Shown here one piece after another: positions 52,246 through 61,225 of a DNA stretch of 64,000 bases. The notes beneath the pieces were generated by a model that was not told the origin of the DNA, did not search any database, and saw nothing but the letters and a program-made list of their open reading frames with translations. The stretch is from positions 1 to 64,000 of the forward strand of contig DATLIY010000012.1 of NCBI GenBank assembly GCA_035539175.1. The letters run 5' to 3'. The first letter of the stretch is position 1; each line of letters begins with the position of its first letter. Source of the DNA: Acidisarcina sp. (lineage in GTDB: Bacteria; Acidobacteriota; Terriglobia; Terriglobales; Acidobacteriaceae). Both the position numbers and the translations under genes were made by a program.

Positions 52246-53163
52246 TCACAACGATCCCCTCTCTTCCAGTGGAACCCCTTCGTGAGCAGTTGGTTGTATA
52301 GGCGTCGGAATCAATTCGGTGAGACCAATAGCGCCGAGAATGAGAATCGCGCCGATGGAGCCGCGAAGCCCCAGACGCTCATGAAGAAAGACGAAGGATG
52401 TCATCGAGGCGAAGACCGGTTCGAGGGTCAGAATCAGCGCAGTATGCGTGGCCGGAAGATACTTCTGGGCCCAGGACTGGATGGTGAACGCTGCTGCGGT
52501 TGCCAGAACGGCAGCCAGTACGATGGCGAGAACCAGCCGCGAGGTGAGGTGCATCCAGGGATGCTCGAACAGCGGCATGCTGAGGGCCATAAACAGCGTG
52601 CAGAAGCCGATCTGCAGCACGGCAAGTTGTTGAAACGGAATCCGCGGAGAGGTATGCGACAGGGCGATGACATGCAGGGCGAAGCCCAGTGCGCAGAAGA
52701 TGGACAGCACATCTCCCAGATTGATGGCGGCAAAGTCAGAGACCAGGCGATGGCCTGAGGATGGCGGCGAGGTTAGGAGCACAATTCCCGCGAAGGCGAG
52801 GAGGGCTCCAATCCAGACATTCCAGCGGGGTGCGTGCGCTCCGCCGGCGCGAAGCCAGGGAACCGCGGAGAGCAGCGGAACCATGACAACGACCATTCCC
52901 GTAAGAAACGCCGATTTTGATGGCGTGGTGAGCTTAAGGCCAGCCGTCTGGAACTGATATCCGATGGCAAGACACGCTCCGACGAGCATTCCGCTCCACC
53001 AGGCGCGGCGGGTGAGACCGCGCAGATGGCGGCGATAGACCAGCGCGAGGCAGATGGTCGCAAGCAGCATCCGCAACAGGTTGAAGAGTAGCGGTGAGAT
53101 GTCTGTAAGTGCGTTTTTGACGAGGACGAAGGTACATCCCCAGATGAAGACGACACCGAGCAT
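52246..53163 (-). CDS. EamA/DMT-family transporter
   Basis: A 305-residue membrane protein with about ten hydrophobic segments arranged as two EamA repeats (FIWGCTFVLVKNALTDISPL; then VLSIFCALGFALHVIALSHT and LILTLEPVFASMTSFVFLHE). The LEPVFA...LGE-type motif at the end of the second repeat is typical of drug/metabolite exporters. Substrate unknown. It starts at 53163, with no strong upstream site. Confidence 0.87.
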   Translation of the reverse strand: MLGVVFIWGCTFVLVKNALTDISPLLFNLLRMLLATICLALVYRRHLRGLTRRAWWSGMLVGACLAIGYQFQTAGLKLTTPSKSAFLTGMVVVMVPLLSAVPWLRAGGAHAPRWNVWIGALLAFAGIVLLTSPPSSGHRLVSDFAAINLGDVLSIFCALGFALHVIALSHTSPRIPFQQLAVLQIGFCTLFMALSMPLFEHPWMHLTSRLVLAIVLAAVLATAAAFTIQSWAQKYLPATHTALILTLEPVFASMTSFVFLHERLGLRGSIGAILILGAIGLTELIPTPIQPTAHEGVPLEERGSL

Positions 53164-53291
53164 CAGGATGTGGGCGCGAGTGCGGTAAATAGCGGAAGCT
53201 CCTGAATTTCTGCTGACTTTATGGTAGCGGATACGGCCCGAGAAGGGGGAGAGGCGGGATGGCTTCGCTCGTCCGATTGCGGGAGAGCAGG

Positions 53292-55073
53292 CTACTTGCT
53301 GCCCGCGATTCTTATGCCGCCGGTAGCGACCTGGTTGCCGCCTACGATGGTGCGCAGCACCTTCGTCTTCAGTATCTCAGCCGGGGGAATAGCGGTCAGG
53401 TCGCGATCGAGAACGATGAAGTCCGCGGCATAGCCGGGGGTGAGCTTGCCCTTCCACTGCTCGGAGTGCTCCGCGTAGGCTGAGCCCTGCGTGCAGGCAT
53501 AGAGCGCCTGAGCCAGGGATAGTACGTTTTCTGGATAGAAGGACTGCTTTCCGGCTTCATCCTTGCGGGTAACCGCGGCATACACTCCGCGAAATGGGGT
53601 GACCGGCTCAATCGGGTAGTCGGTTCCAAAGGCCAGTGGAACGCCAGCGTTCAGAAATGCCTTCCATGCGTAGGCATGCTTCGCATGCGCTGGGCCGAGG
53701 CGGGCCTCCGCCCAGCGCATGTCGGTGAGCAGATGATTGGGCTGCATGGAGGCGATGACATGAAGCGAGCGGAAGCGCGAAATATCCGCCGGGTTGACGA
53801 CCTGTGCGTGCTCGATGCGGTTGCGCGTGGATTGCCAGAGTGATGCGTTGGGTTGCGGAGCCTTCTTCGCAGAGGCTTCGGCGGCTGCGAAGGCACGGAG
53901 CGCCATCTCCGTAGCGCGGTCGCCGATGGCGTGGAAGCCGATCTGGAAGCCGGCCTGCGCCCGCTCCGTTGTCATCATGTTGAGCGTGGCCTGGTCGTAG
54001 CGGAGCAGGCCGGAGTTCGCGGGATCGTCGGTATAGGGCTCCAGCATCGCCGCTGTTCTGGAGCCGAGAGAGCCATCCAGGTAGCCCTTGAGCATGCCGG
54101 TATGCAGCATGGGATCGTCAGCGGGGTGGGCGGCCTGCTGCTGCTTCAGTTGGTCGAGCGGGGCATCGAAGGGCAGCCACTCGGTGACCCGCAGCGGCAG
54201 CTTTCCTTCCTGCTCCATCGTTTCCATAACCAGGAAGTCCTCCCAATCGGAGTTGTCCTGGGCCGAGGTGACGCCATGAATGACGGCATCGGCCATGGCC
54301 AGTTCCAGACCGCGACGCCGTTGTGCCTCGGTGGGTTTCGGGGCGTGGTCCCAAACGAGCTTCATGGCAGGCTCTTCGCGCAGGATGCCGGTGGGTTCTC
54401 CGTGTGGGTCGCGATCGATGCTGCCGCCGGATGGATTGCCGGTATTGCGGCTGATGCCAGCGGCGGCGAGAGCGGCGGAGTTTGCCACGGCGATGTGACT
54501 GTCTACGCGCGTGAAGATCGCAGGATGGCCCTGTGTGACCGCGTCAAGGTCCGAACGTGCCGGCAGAACCTTGGCGGGCCAGAGGGTCTGGTCCCAGCCG
54601 CCTCCGACCAGCCATTGCCCGGGCGGAGTTGCCATAGCTGCGAGCCGCACGCGCTCTTTCATATCGTCGAGCGAGGTTGTTCCGGTGAGATTGACGGCGA
54701 GCTTGATGCGGCCCGCCTCGGCCAGATGCACGTGAGCATCGTTAAAGCCGGGCATGACAAAGGCTCCGGCGAGGTTGATCTTTCGGGTTGCGCTGCCGGC
54801 AAGCTTCAGGGCGGCATCGTCGCTGGTGGCGGCAACGATCTGGCCTCGGCTGAGAACCAGGGCGGTAACGAATCGGAAATGCCCTTCACCGAGCCCCTCG
54901 CCGGTAAGAATGCGGCCATGGTAGTAGACGGCATCGGGCGGATCAGCAGGGGCCGGTGCGGCGGAGGGTTGTGCGAGCGCGGGATCGACGGTGCAGGCGA
55001 TCAGAACCAGAACAGACAGCAAGGGAGCGGCGAGCAGGAGAGAAGCCAGAAGGGAAGCGGAGTGCAGTCTCAT
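53292..55073 (-). CDS. Exported amidohydrolase, YtcJ-like
   Basis: A 593-residue protein with a signal peptide (LLASLLLAAPLLSVLVLIAC) and an amidohydrolase-3 domain (PF07969). Metal ligands are seen in VMPGFNDAHVHLAEAG (HxH, about residue 110), and later motifs include QIGFHAIGDRATEMAL, ASMQPNHLLTDMRWAE and LAFGTDYPIEPVTPFRG. ALACTQGSAY-like YACTQGSAYAEHSEQWKG and ADFIVLDRDL end it. Start at 55073. Substrate unknown; probably an amide or cyclic amide. Confidence 0.88.
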   Translation of the reverse strand: MRLHSASLLASLLLAAPLLSVLVLIACTVDPALAQPSAAPAPADPPDAVYYHGRILTGEGLGEGHFRFVTALVLSRGQIVAATSDDAALKLAGSATRKINLAGAFVMPGFNDAHVHLAEAGRIKLAVNLTGTTSLDDMKERVRLAAMATPPGQWLVGGGWDQTLWPAKVLPARSDLDAVTQGHPAIFTRVDSHIAVANSAALAAAGISRNTGNPSGGSIDRDPHGEPTGILREEPAMKLVWDHAPKPTEAQRRRGLELAMADAVIHGVTSAQDNSDWEDFLVMETMEQEGKLPLRVTEWLPFDAPLDQLKQQQAAHPADDPMLHTGMLKGYLDGSLGSRTAAMLEPYTDDPANSGLLRYDQATLNMMTTERAQAGFQIGFHAIGDRATEMALRAFAAAEASAKKAPQPNASLWQSTRNRIEHAQVVNPADISRFRSLHVIASMQPNHLLTDMRWAEARLGPAHAKHAYAWKAFLNAGVPLAFGTDYPIEPVTPFRGVYAAVTRKDEAGKQSFYPENVLSLAQALYACTQGSAYAEHSEQWKGKLTPGYAADFIVLDRDLTAIPPAEILKTKVLRTIVGGNQVATGGIRIAGSK

Positions 55074-55155
55074 GCGGAAGATCCTCTCCGGCGATAGAGA
55101 TCGCGGGTGAAATAGTGCGAGCAGCAAACGGACGATCCACTCGGCGCAGCATGCT

Positions 55156-56412
55156 TCACTGACCCGATGCATTTTCAAGCAGCGCGAGCACTAGCAGAAG
55201 GACGCGGCGCAGGCCCAGATCGCGATGAGCGGAGTTATACCACTCGGCGCGGGTATGCACGCTGCCGCCGTCTCCCCCAGCACCCATGCTGATAGCTTCG
55301 ATACCCATGGACAGGGGGATATTCGCGTCGGTGGAGCCTACGCGGAGCTCGGTGCGGAGCTTCAGATGCCGGTCAACCGCGCGCAGCGATTCAAGGATGG
55401 CGGCATCCGCAGGCAAGCCGGCGGCAGGCCGGTCCCCGATGGTATCGATCGTGAACTGAAGTGGGCGGGCGGGTTCCAGCCGATTGGCGGTGAGGACGGC
55501 GTCTTCGACGGCGCGGTGCAATTCCACTTCCATCCGGATCAACTGCTCGGGATCTGTGGAGCGGAAATCGAAGCGTGCCGTGGCGCGCTCGGGAATCGAG
55601 TTGACCGAAGTGCCGCCTTCAATGGTGCCTACGTTTACCGTGGTACGCGGTTCAGCAGGCAGAGAGACCATGCTGAGGCGGGTGATTGCGGCGGCCAGAA
55701 CCATGATGGGGTTGGGGGTTCCGGCATCGCTCCACGAGTGGCCGCCGCGGCCGGTGATGGAGACGAGGAAGCGGCGGCTGCCCAGGGCCTGCGCGACGAC
55801 GACTTCATGGCCTGCTCCATCGAGCACTACGTTTGCGGCGATTCGTGTTTTATAGCGGGAATGCTGGTACAGATGGCGAATTCCGCGGAGATCTCCGTCG
55901 CCCTCCTCTCCCACATTGGCGGCAAAAAGCAGGTCGCAGGCGAGGGGCACCGAGGCATGGCGCAGCGCAGCGGCGATCGCCAGCAGGCCGGCCACTCCAG
56001 CAGCGTTGTCGCAGGCGCCGGGGGCCTCCAGCCGGGCTCCTTCGATCCTGGGGTTGAGAGGTGTCTCCGCCGGGAAGACCGTGTCAATATGCGCGGAGAG
56101 GAGAATGCAGGGACGCGCCGCGCTGCCCTCATTGCCGGGTTTGGCCCCCTCGGGGCCGGGGAGATATCCGAGCACATTGCCAATCTCATCGACGTGCGCG
56201 TCCATCAGACCAAGCTCGCGAAAGCGCTCCAGAACCCACGCGGATCGGGGGCCTTCGCCGAAGGGCGGCGCGGGGATGGCTACCATCTCCACCTGCCAGC
56301 GCATGATCTGCGACTCGTGCAGATGCAGCCACTGGAAGGCTGCATGTACCGGGCGCAGGGAGGCCAGGCGGGCGATGCGGGAGAATGCCGTGGGTGCTAT
56401 CGGAGAAGGCAT
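55156..56412 (-). CDS. M20-family metallopeptidase
   Basis: A 418-residue di-zinc peptidase. Metal ligands are visible: CILLSAHIDTVFPAE (His-x-Asp), ARLEAPGACDNAAGVAGLL (bridging Asp) and AANVGEEGDGDLRG (catalytic Glu-Glu), and VHTRAEWYN (His) late in the sequence. A dimerisation domain (GGHSWSDAGTPNPI, then EGGTSVNSIPERATARFD) lies between. Similar to PepT-like enzymes. No signal peptide, so probably cytoplasmic. It follows truA, which is on the same strand. Confidence 0.9.
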   Translation of the reverse strand: MPSPIAPTAFSRIARLASLRPVHAAFQWLHLHESQIMRWQVEMVAIPAPPFGEGPRSAWVLERFRELGLMDAHVDEIGNVLGYLPGPEGAKPGNEGSAARPCILLSAHIDTVFPAETPLNPRIEGARLEAPGACDNAAGVAGLLAIAAALRHASVPLACDLLFAANVGEEGDGDLRGIRHLYQHSRYKTRIAANVVLDGAGHEVVVAQALGSRRFLVSITGRGGHSWSDAGTPNPIMVLAAAITRLSMVSLPAEPRTTVNVGTIEGGTSVNSIPERATARFDFRSTDPEQLIRMEVELHRAVEDAVLTANRLEPARPLQFTIDTIGDRPAAGLPADAAILESLRAVDRHLKLRTELRVGSTDANIPLSMGIEAISMGAGGDGGSVHTRAEWYNSAHRDLGLRRVLLLVLALLENASGQ

Positions 56413-56457
56413 GCGGGTTTCTTCAGGGTAGCATCGGGTGGGGTAGCATCTGGGTCT

Positions 56458-57318
56458 CTACATGGCGCTGTAACCGACAGAGACGAGAAACAATCCGCGA
56501 GCGGGCGCAGTGGGGCCTGCGGCGGCGCGCTCTCGCGCGGCGAGGATGCGCGGAAGCTCTTCGGCAAGGATCTGCCCGCGTCCGGCCTCAAGAAATGTGC
56601 CGACGAGGTTGCGCACCATGTGGTGAAGAAAGCCCGAGCCGCGGACGCGGTAGAGGAGCAGGTCACCCTCGTATCCGCCGTCGGAGGCGCGTTGCTCCCA
56701 CGCCGATTCATAGATCGTTCGGATGTTGTCGCGATCCAGGTTTTCGGAAGTGCCGCTTTCGCGAGCGCCGGATCGCTGCGCCAGGTCGGGATCTGCGGCA
56801 GCGAAGGAGGTGAAGTCGTGCTCGCCAAGCACGGCATTCGCTGCCTCCCGCATGGCTCCAAGATCGAGTGGCCAGTTGAGAGCGCTGGCGTAGCGGGCGA
56901 GGAACGGGGGACAGATTTCGCCGCGATAGATGCGGTATTCATACGTTTTGTGGCGGGCGCTGTGACGGGCGTGAAACGAAGGCTCTACCGGCTCTGCCGC
57001 GAGCACGCGGACGTCCGGGGGCAGGGTGCGGTTGAGCGCACGTTGCAGGTTATAGGCCGGGATCGCCGCAGCCAGTGTGAAGGAGGCAACTTGAGCGAGC
57101 GCATGGACGCCCGCGTCGGTTCGTCCTGAGCCCTGGGGCAGCACTTGTTCTCCGGTGACGCGTTCGATGGCGCTGGCCAACTCGCCCTGGATCGTTCGCA
57201 GTCCGGGCTGCACCTGCCAGCCGTGGAAATCGGTGCCGTCATAGGAGAGCACCAGTTTCCAGTTGCGCTGCGTCTGCAGGGTGCCTGGTTGCAGAAAGTG
57301 GATGGGCGAGGAATTCAT
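56458..57318 (-). CDS. truA: tRNA pseudouridine(38-40) synthase
   Basis: The 286-residue enzyme that makes pseudouridine at tRNA anticodon-loop positions 38-40. The catalytic Asp is in the conserved GSGRTDAGVHALAQVASF (about residue 65). Also seen are LSYDGTDFHGWQVQPGLRTI at the N-terminus, TYEYRIYRGEICPPF, and GSGFLHHMVRNLVGTFLEAG near the C-terminus. Length is normal. The ATG at 57318 is the family start. Confidence 0.96.
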   Translation of the reverse strand: MNSSPIHFLQPGTLQTQRNWKLVLSYDGTDFHGWQVQPGLRTIQGELASAIERVTGEQVLPQGSGRTDAGVHALAQVASFTLAAAIPAYNLQRALNRTLPPDVRVLAAEPVEPSFHARHSARHKTYEYRIYRGEICPPFLARYASALNWPLDLGAMREAANAVLGEHDFTSFAAADPDLAQRSGARESGTSENLDRDNIRTIYESAWEQRASDGGYEGDLLLYRVRGSGFLHHMVRNLVGTFLEAGRGQILAEELPRILAARERAAAGPTAPARGLFLVSVGYSAM

Positions 57319-57652
57319 CTCGAAGCCGAGGATATCGCAGCGGTGGGCCGGGGTGGCTGCGATATACTCAGGCCTGCCGATTCAACCGGAACTTTATTCG
57401 CTCTAACAAAGCGGCGGGGTGGTCCTGCGCGGTTCGACAGCAAGATTCCACGGAACGAAGCACGGTTCGAAAACGTATGGAAACTTATCCGGAGTGCTTG
57501 TGGTCTCGCCGGCGTTGCTAATGATTTAGTTTTCAACATGTTGATGAGTCTCAGGGCAACCGGCCAACGTCTCCTGATGTGTCGGTTCGCCCCGAACATA
57601 TGGGGAAGGGCGAATGGCTTTTTTCTGTGACCGGCAATGGAGAGGTACCACG
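57319..57652. other. Intergenic region between truA and the TolC-family gene
   Basis: This 334-base gap separates divergent genes and must hold promoters for both. Two inverted repeats are visible: ATATCGCAG (57332-57340) with CTGCGATAT (57357-57365), and TTCGCCC (57586-57592) with GGGCGAA (57608-57614), the latter followed by TGGCTTTTTTC, which looks like a weak terminator or attenuator for the TolC-family transcript. No RNA gene is evident. I cannot fix the promoters with confidence. Confidence 0.45.
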
Positions 57653-59776
57653 TTGAACGTAGAAAAAGGGAAGACCCACGAGGCGCATGCCTCCCATCAG
57701 GTTCCAACCGCTGCAAGAGTACAGTCGAAACTTCAGACAACTGCCATGGTGGCGTGCCTGCTTCTCTCCACTGTTTCTCCTTATGGGATGGCGCAGCAGA
57801 CCCCGCCGGTAACTCCACCAGCGGGTATGAAAGATCTGCCGCCGACACCTGCGCCAAACTATACCCAGCCAATGTTTATGCGGTCGACGCCGCGGGATTT
57901 TACCAGGCCGCAGGGCTATTATCCCAATCCGCTGGCTCCCTATAAGGCGATCTCGATGGAGCCCTCGCGGTTTACCAACACGGCGCGGATTCACGATCTG
58001 ATCCGCGACGGGAAGATCTACCTCAGCCTGAGCGATGCGATCACGCTGGCGCTCGAAAATAACTACGATATCGCGATTGCGCGGTTCAACCTCGACATTG
58101 CGGATACCGACATTCTGCGATCCAAAGCCGGCGCACAGTTACGCGGTGTGAATACAGGGATCGTTAGCGGAACCCAGGGCACGGCGGGTCAGACGCTGAT
58201 ATCGGGCGGCGGTCCGGGGGGAACCTCGGTAGGATCGAGCGGCGCAGGCGCAGGCGCGGGCGGCCTGGTCACAAATACCAGCAGTGCGGGGCCGAATCCC
58301 GAGAGCCTTGATCCGACGTTGACGGGAACGATCCAGTACGAAAACGCCAAGCAGCCGACCTCCAATCCCTTCAGCGGAGCGCCGGTACTCTCGACGGGAA
58401 CGACCCAATACGACTTTGCCTATAACCAGGGATTCCTTACCGGGACTGCGTTGACGGTCGGCTTCAACAATTCCCGGCAGACGACGAACAGTCAGTTCAG
58501 CAGCTATAGCCCGCAGTACAACACCAATTTCAAGGCAGAGGTTACCCAGCATCTGCTGCAGGGGTTTGGCTGGGGAGTGAATAGCCGCTTCATCGTGCAG
58601 GCGAAGAATAATCGCCGCATCACGGACGCGTCGTTCCGCCAGCAGATCCTCTATACAGTGAACCAGATTGAGAACATTTATTGGGGACTGGTCAGTTCGT
58701 ATGAGGACGTGCAGGCAAAAGAGCGTGCGCTCACGCAGTCCAAACAATTGACGGCGGACAATCGCAAGCAGGTAGAGATTGGGACCCTGGCGCCGCTGGA
58801 AGTTATCAACTCCGACAGCCAGGTGGCGAGCGATCAGCAGGCGCTTATTTCTTCGCAGACCGCTCTGGAATACCAGCAGATGGTGATGAAGCAGGCGATG
58901 CTTCGCAATCTGAGCGATCCCGAGTTGAGCAAAGCGCCGGTGATTCCCACGGATCGGGTCAGCCTGATCGAGTCTCCCGAAGAGAAGATGTCTGTGGACG
59001 ATCTTGTGAAGCAGGCCTATACCAACCGGCCAGAGGTGGAGCAGGACATTCTTCAGCTGAAGAACAGCGAGCTTTCAATGAAAGCGATAAAGAATGAGCT
59101 GCTGCCGGTGGTAGATGCTTACGGCTTTTACGGGGCATCGGCCATTGGCGGCTCCCAGAATCCGAACTGCATGAACTTCGTGACCGGCAAGCCGTGCGTG
59201 GCCAACCAATTTCCCACGGTGAGTTATGGGACCGCGTTCAGCCGCCTGTTCAACAGCAGCGCTCCGGATAAAGGAGTGGGTGTGAATATCTCCATCCCGA
59301 TTCACAACCGCATTGCGCAGAGCGACCAGGCACGGTCGGTACTCGAATACCGGCAGAACGAACTTCGGCTGGAACAGATCTACATTCAGATTCGCACCCA
59401 GGTGCTCAACGGAGTCTTTGCGTTGACCAACGACCGGGCCCAGGTTCAGGCAGCGCTTGCGGCTCGCGAGTTTGCATATCAGAGCCTGGATTCCGAGCAG
59501 AAGAAGTATCATCTGGGCGCGTCGACGACTGCGAATGTTCTACAGCAGCAGCGCAACCTAGCAGCCGGGGAGAACAACCTGATCGTAGCCAAGGCTTTGT
59601 ATGCGAAGGATCGTGCAGCTCTCAGCCAGACATTGGCGAATACGCTCGAACACTATGGCATCAGCCTGGGGGATGCGGTAAGCGGGAAGATTTCGCAGGT
59701 TCCGGTGGTTCCCGGAGTGGAAGCTCCGAAGGATACGAAGGAACCAAGCATGCCGCTGCAACCGGCACAGCAGTAA
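57653..59776 (+). CDS. TolC-family outer membrane efflux protein
   Basis: A 707-residue protein. A signal-like segment (TTAMVACLLLSTVSPYGMA) is followed by an extended N-terminal region and two outer-membrane-efflux (OEP, PF02321) repeats rich in helix, for example LSDAITLALENNYDIAIARF and LVKQAYTNRPEVEQDILQLK. Glycine-rich loop GSSGAGAGAGGLV lies in the first half. The TTG at 57653 has GGAGAGG before it. It lacks neighbouring membrane-fusion or pump genes. Confidence 0.86.
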   Translation: MNVEKGKTHEAHASHQVPTAARVQSKLQTTAMVACLLLSTVSPYGMAQQTPPVTPPAGMKDLPPTPAPNYTQPMFMRSTPRDFTRPQGYYPNPLAPYKAISMEPSRFTNTARIHDLIRDGKIYLSLSDAITLALENNYDIAIARFNLDIADTDILRSKAGAQLRGVNTGIVSGTQGTAGQTLISGGGPGGTSVGSSGAGAGAGGLVTNTSSAGPNPESLDPTLTGTIQYENAKQPTSNPFSGAPVLSTGTTQYDFAYNQGFLTGTALTVGFNNSRQTTNSQFSSYSPQYNTNFKAEVTQHLLQGFGWGVNSRFIVQAKNNRRITDASFRQQILYTVNQIENIYWGLVSSYEDVQAKERALTQSKQLTADNRKQVEIGTLAPLEVINSDSQVASDQQALISSQTALEYQQMVMKQAMLRNLSDPELSKAPVIPTDRVSLIESPEEKMSVDDLVKQAYTNRPEVEQDILQLKNSELSMKAIKNELLPVVDAYGFYGASAIGGSQNPNCMNFVTGKPCVANQFPTVSYGTAFSRLFNSSAPDKGVGVNISIPIHNRIAQSDQARSVLEYRQNELRLEQIYIQIRTQVLNGVFALTNDRAQVQAALAAREFAYQSLDSEQKKYHLGASTTANVLQQQRNLAAGENNLIVAKALYAKDRAALSQTLANTLEHYGISLGDAVSGKISQVPVVPGVEAPKDTKEPSMPLQPAQQ

Positions 59777-59786
59777 GAAAGATACG

Positions 59787-59831
59787 AAGGGGTCCGATGC
59801 CGTCCTATTGAGAGACGGCATCGGACCCCTT
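59787..59831. terminator. Long bidirectional hairpin terminator between the TolC-family gene and aroA
   Basis: An 18-bp perfect stem (59787-59804 and 59814-59831) with a 9-base loop and a T-run or A-run at each side. The genes converge on it. Confidence 0.9.
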
Positions 59832-59862
59832 TTGCATGTCACTGGTTTTGCTTCCCGGTTCT

Positions 59863-61170
59863 TTATCTCTCTGCGACCAGATCAAGCAGGTCAAAGAACT
59901 CGGGGAAGGAGATAGCGGCGCACTCGGCACCGTGGATGCGGGTTTCGCCCTTCGCCCTCAAGGCAGCGACGGCAAAGGCCATGGCGATCCGATGATCTCC
60001 GCCGGAGTTGATCTCAGCACCCTGCAACTGCTGTCCACCGGGCACGTCCAGGCCATCCTCGAATTCCTCCACATCGGCACCCATCGCGCGAAGATTGGTA
60101 GCCATGAGAGCGATGCGGTCCGACTCCTTGACGCGCAACTCGCGGGCGTCCCTGATGCGGATTCCCCCGCGGGTATATGGCGCAATGGCGGCAAGCACGG
60201 GCAGTTCATCGATGAGCTGTGCGGCGAGCGCGCCGGAGATGGTGGTTGATCCCAATCCCTGGCTGGGAGCGGTGAGCTGTACCGTGCCTATCAGTTCGCC
60301 TTGCTTCTCTTCGAGATTGAGGACGCTGATGCGCGCACCCAGCGAAGTGAGCACATCGAGGAGGGTTGCGCGGGTGGGATTCAGGCCCAGGCCGTCAAAG
60401 ACCAGATTCGACCCCGGGAAGAGAGCGGCTGCGCAGAGAAAGAAGGCTGCCGACGATAGATCGCCAGGAACGGTGGCGCTGATGCCGGTTAAAGACTGGC
60501 CACCGGCAATCGAGACTGCATCCGCGGTTCGGGTGAGCTCGGCTCCAAAGGCGCGCAGCGCGAGTTCGCCATGGTCGCGGGTGCGAACGGCTTCGCGCAG
60601 GGTGGTGGTTCCGGCGGCCTGCAATCCGGCGAAGAGTACGGCGGTCTTGACCTGGGCGCTGGGCACAGGAGTGGTGTAGTCAATGGCGGTGAGCTTGCGG
60701 CCCGTGATGGTGATGGGCGCATGTCCTTCGGTGAGAGCGATCTCCGCGCCCATCTGCGACAGGGGCTTGCGCACGCGCTCCATGGGCCGTTTGCTGAGGG
60801 ATGCGTCTCCGATCAGGGTAAAGCGATCTTCCTGTCCGGCGAGCAGGCCGGAGAGCATGCGCATGGTCGAGCCGGAGTTGCCGCAATCGAGCGCACCAGC
60901 CGGGGCAACCAGTTTTCCGCCAGTTCCGTGAATCTCGATCGAATCCCCGGCACTGGTTATGCTTGCGCCCAGCGCTTCAGCGCAGCCCAGGCTGCTGGCG
61001 CAATCGGCGCCGGTTGAGAAGTTACGCAGACGGGTCGTTCCCCCGGCGAAGGCCGCCAGCAGGGCATAGCGGTGGGAGATACTCTTGTCGCCGGGCAGAC
61101 GAAGGCTGCCGACGAGGTTTCGCGCGGGCGCGACGGTCCTTGTGCTCGTGTGTGTGGCTGCGGTATCCAA
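59863..61170 (-). CDS. aroA: 3-phosphoshikimate 1-carboxyvinyltransferase (EPSP synthase)
   Basis: A 435-residue enzyme of the shikimate pathway, joining PEP to shikimate 3-phosphate. LRLPGDKSISHRYALLAAFA (PEP-binding Lys, N-terminal signature), DCGNSGSTMRMLSGLLAGQ (about residue 95) and ELRVKESDRIALMATNLRAM (C-terminal signature) are all seen. It starts at TTG 61170 with GGAG six bases before. The target of glyphosate; I make no prediction of sensitivity class. Confidence 0.95.
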   Translation of the reverse strand: MDTAATHTSTRTVAPARNLVGSLRLPGDKSISHRYALLAAFAGGTTRLRNFSTGADCASSLGCAEALGASITSAGDSIEIHGTGGKLVAPAGALDCGNSGSTMRMLSGLLAGQEDRFTLIGDASLSKRPMERVRKPLSQMGAEIALTEGHAPITITGRKLTAIDYTTPVPSAQVKTAVLFAGLQAAGTTTLREAVRTRDHGELALRAFGAELTRTADAVSIAGGQSLTGISATVPGDLSSAAFFLCAAALFPGSNLVFDGLGLNPTRATLLDVLTSLGARISVLNLEEKQGELIGTVQLTAPSQGLGSTTISGALAAQLIDELPVLAAIAPYTRGGIRIRDARELRVKESDRIALMATNLRAMGADVEEFEDGLDVPGGQQLQGAEINSGGDHRIAMAFAVAALRAKGETRIHGAECAAISFPEFFDLLDLVAER

Positions 61171-61225
61171 TGGGTCTCCGGAAACTATTTTCTCTATCCT
61201 ATCGCGTCCGGCCTATCGCGTCTGG

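Noticed and set aside
53164-53291. A small gene between the EamA and amidohydrolase genes
   Set aside because: The short frames here have no ribosome-binding site and no family-like composition.
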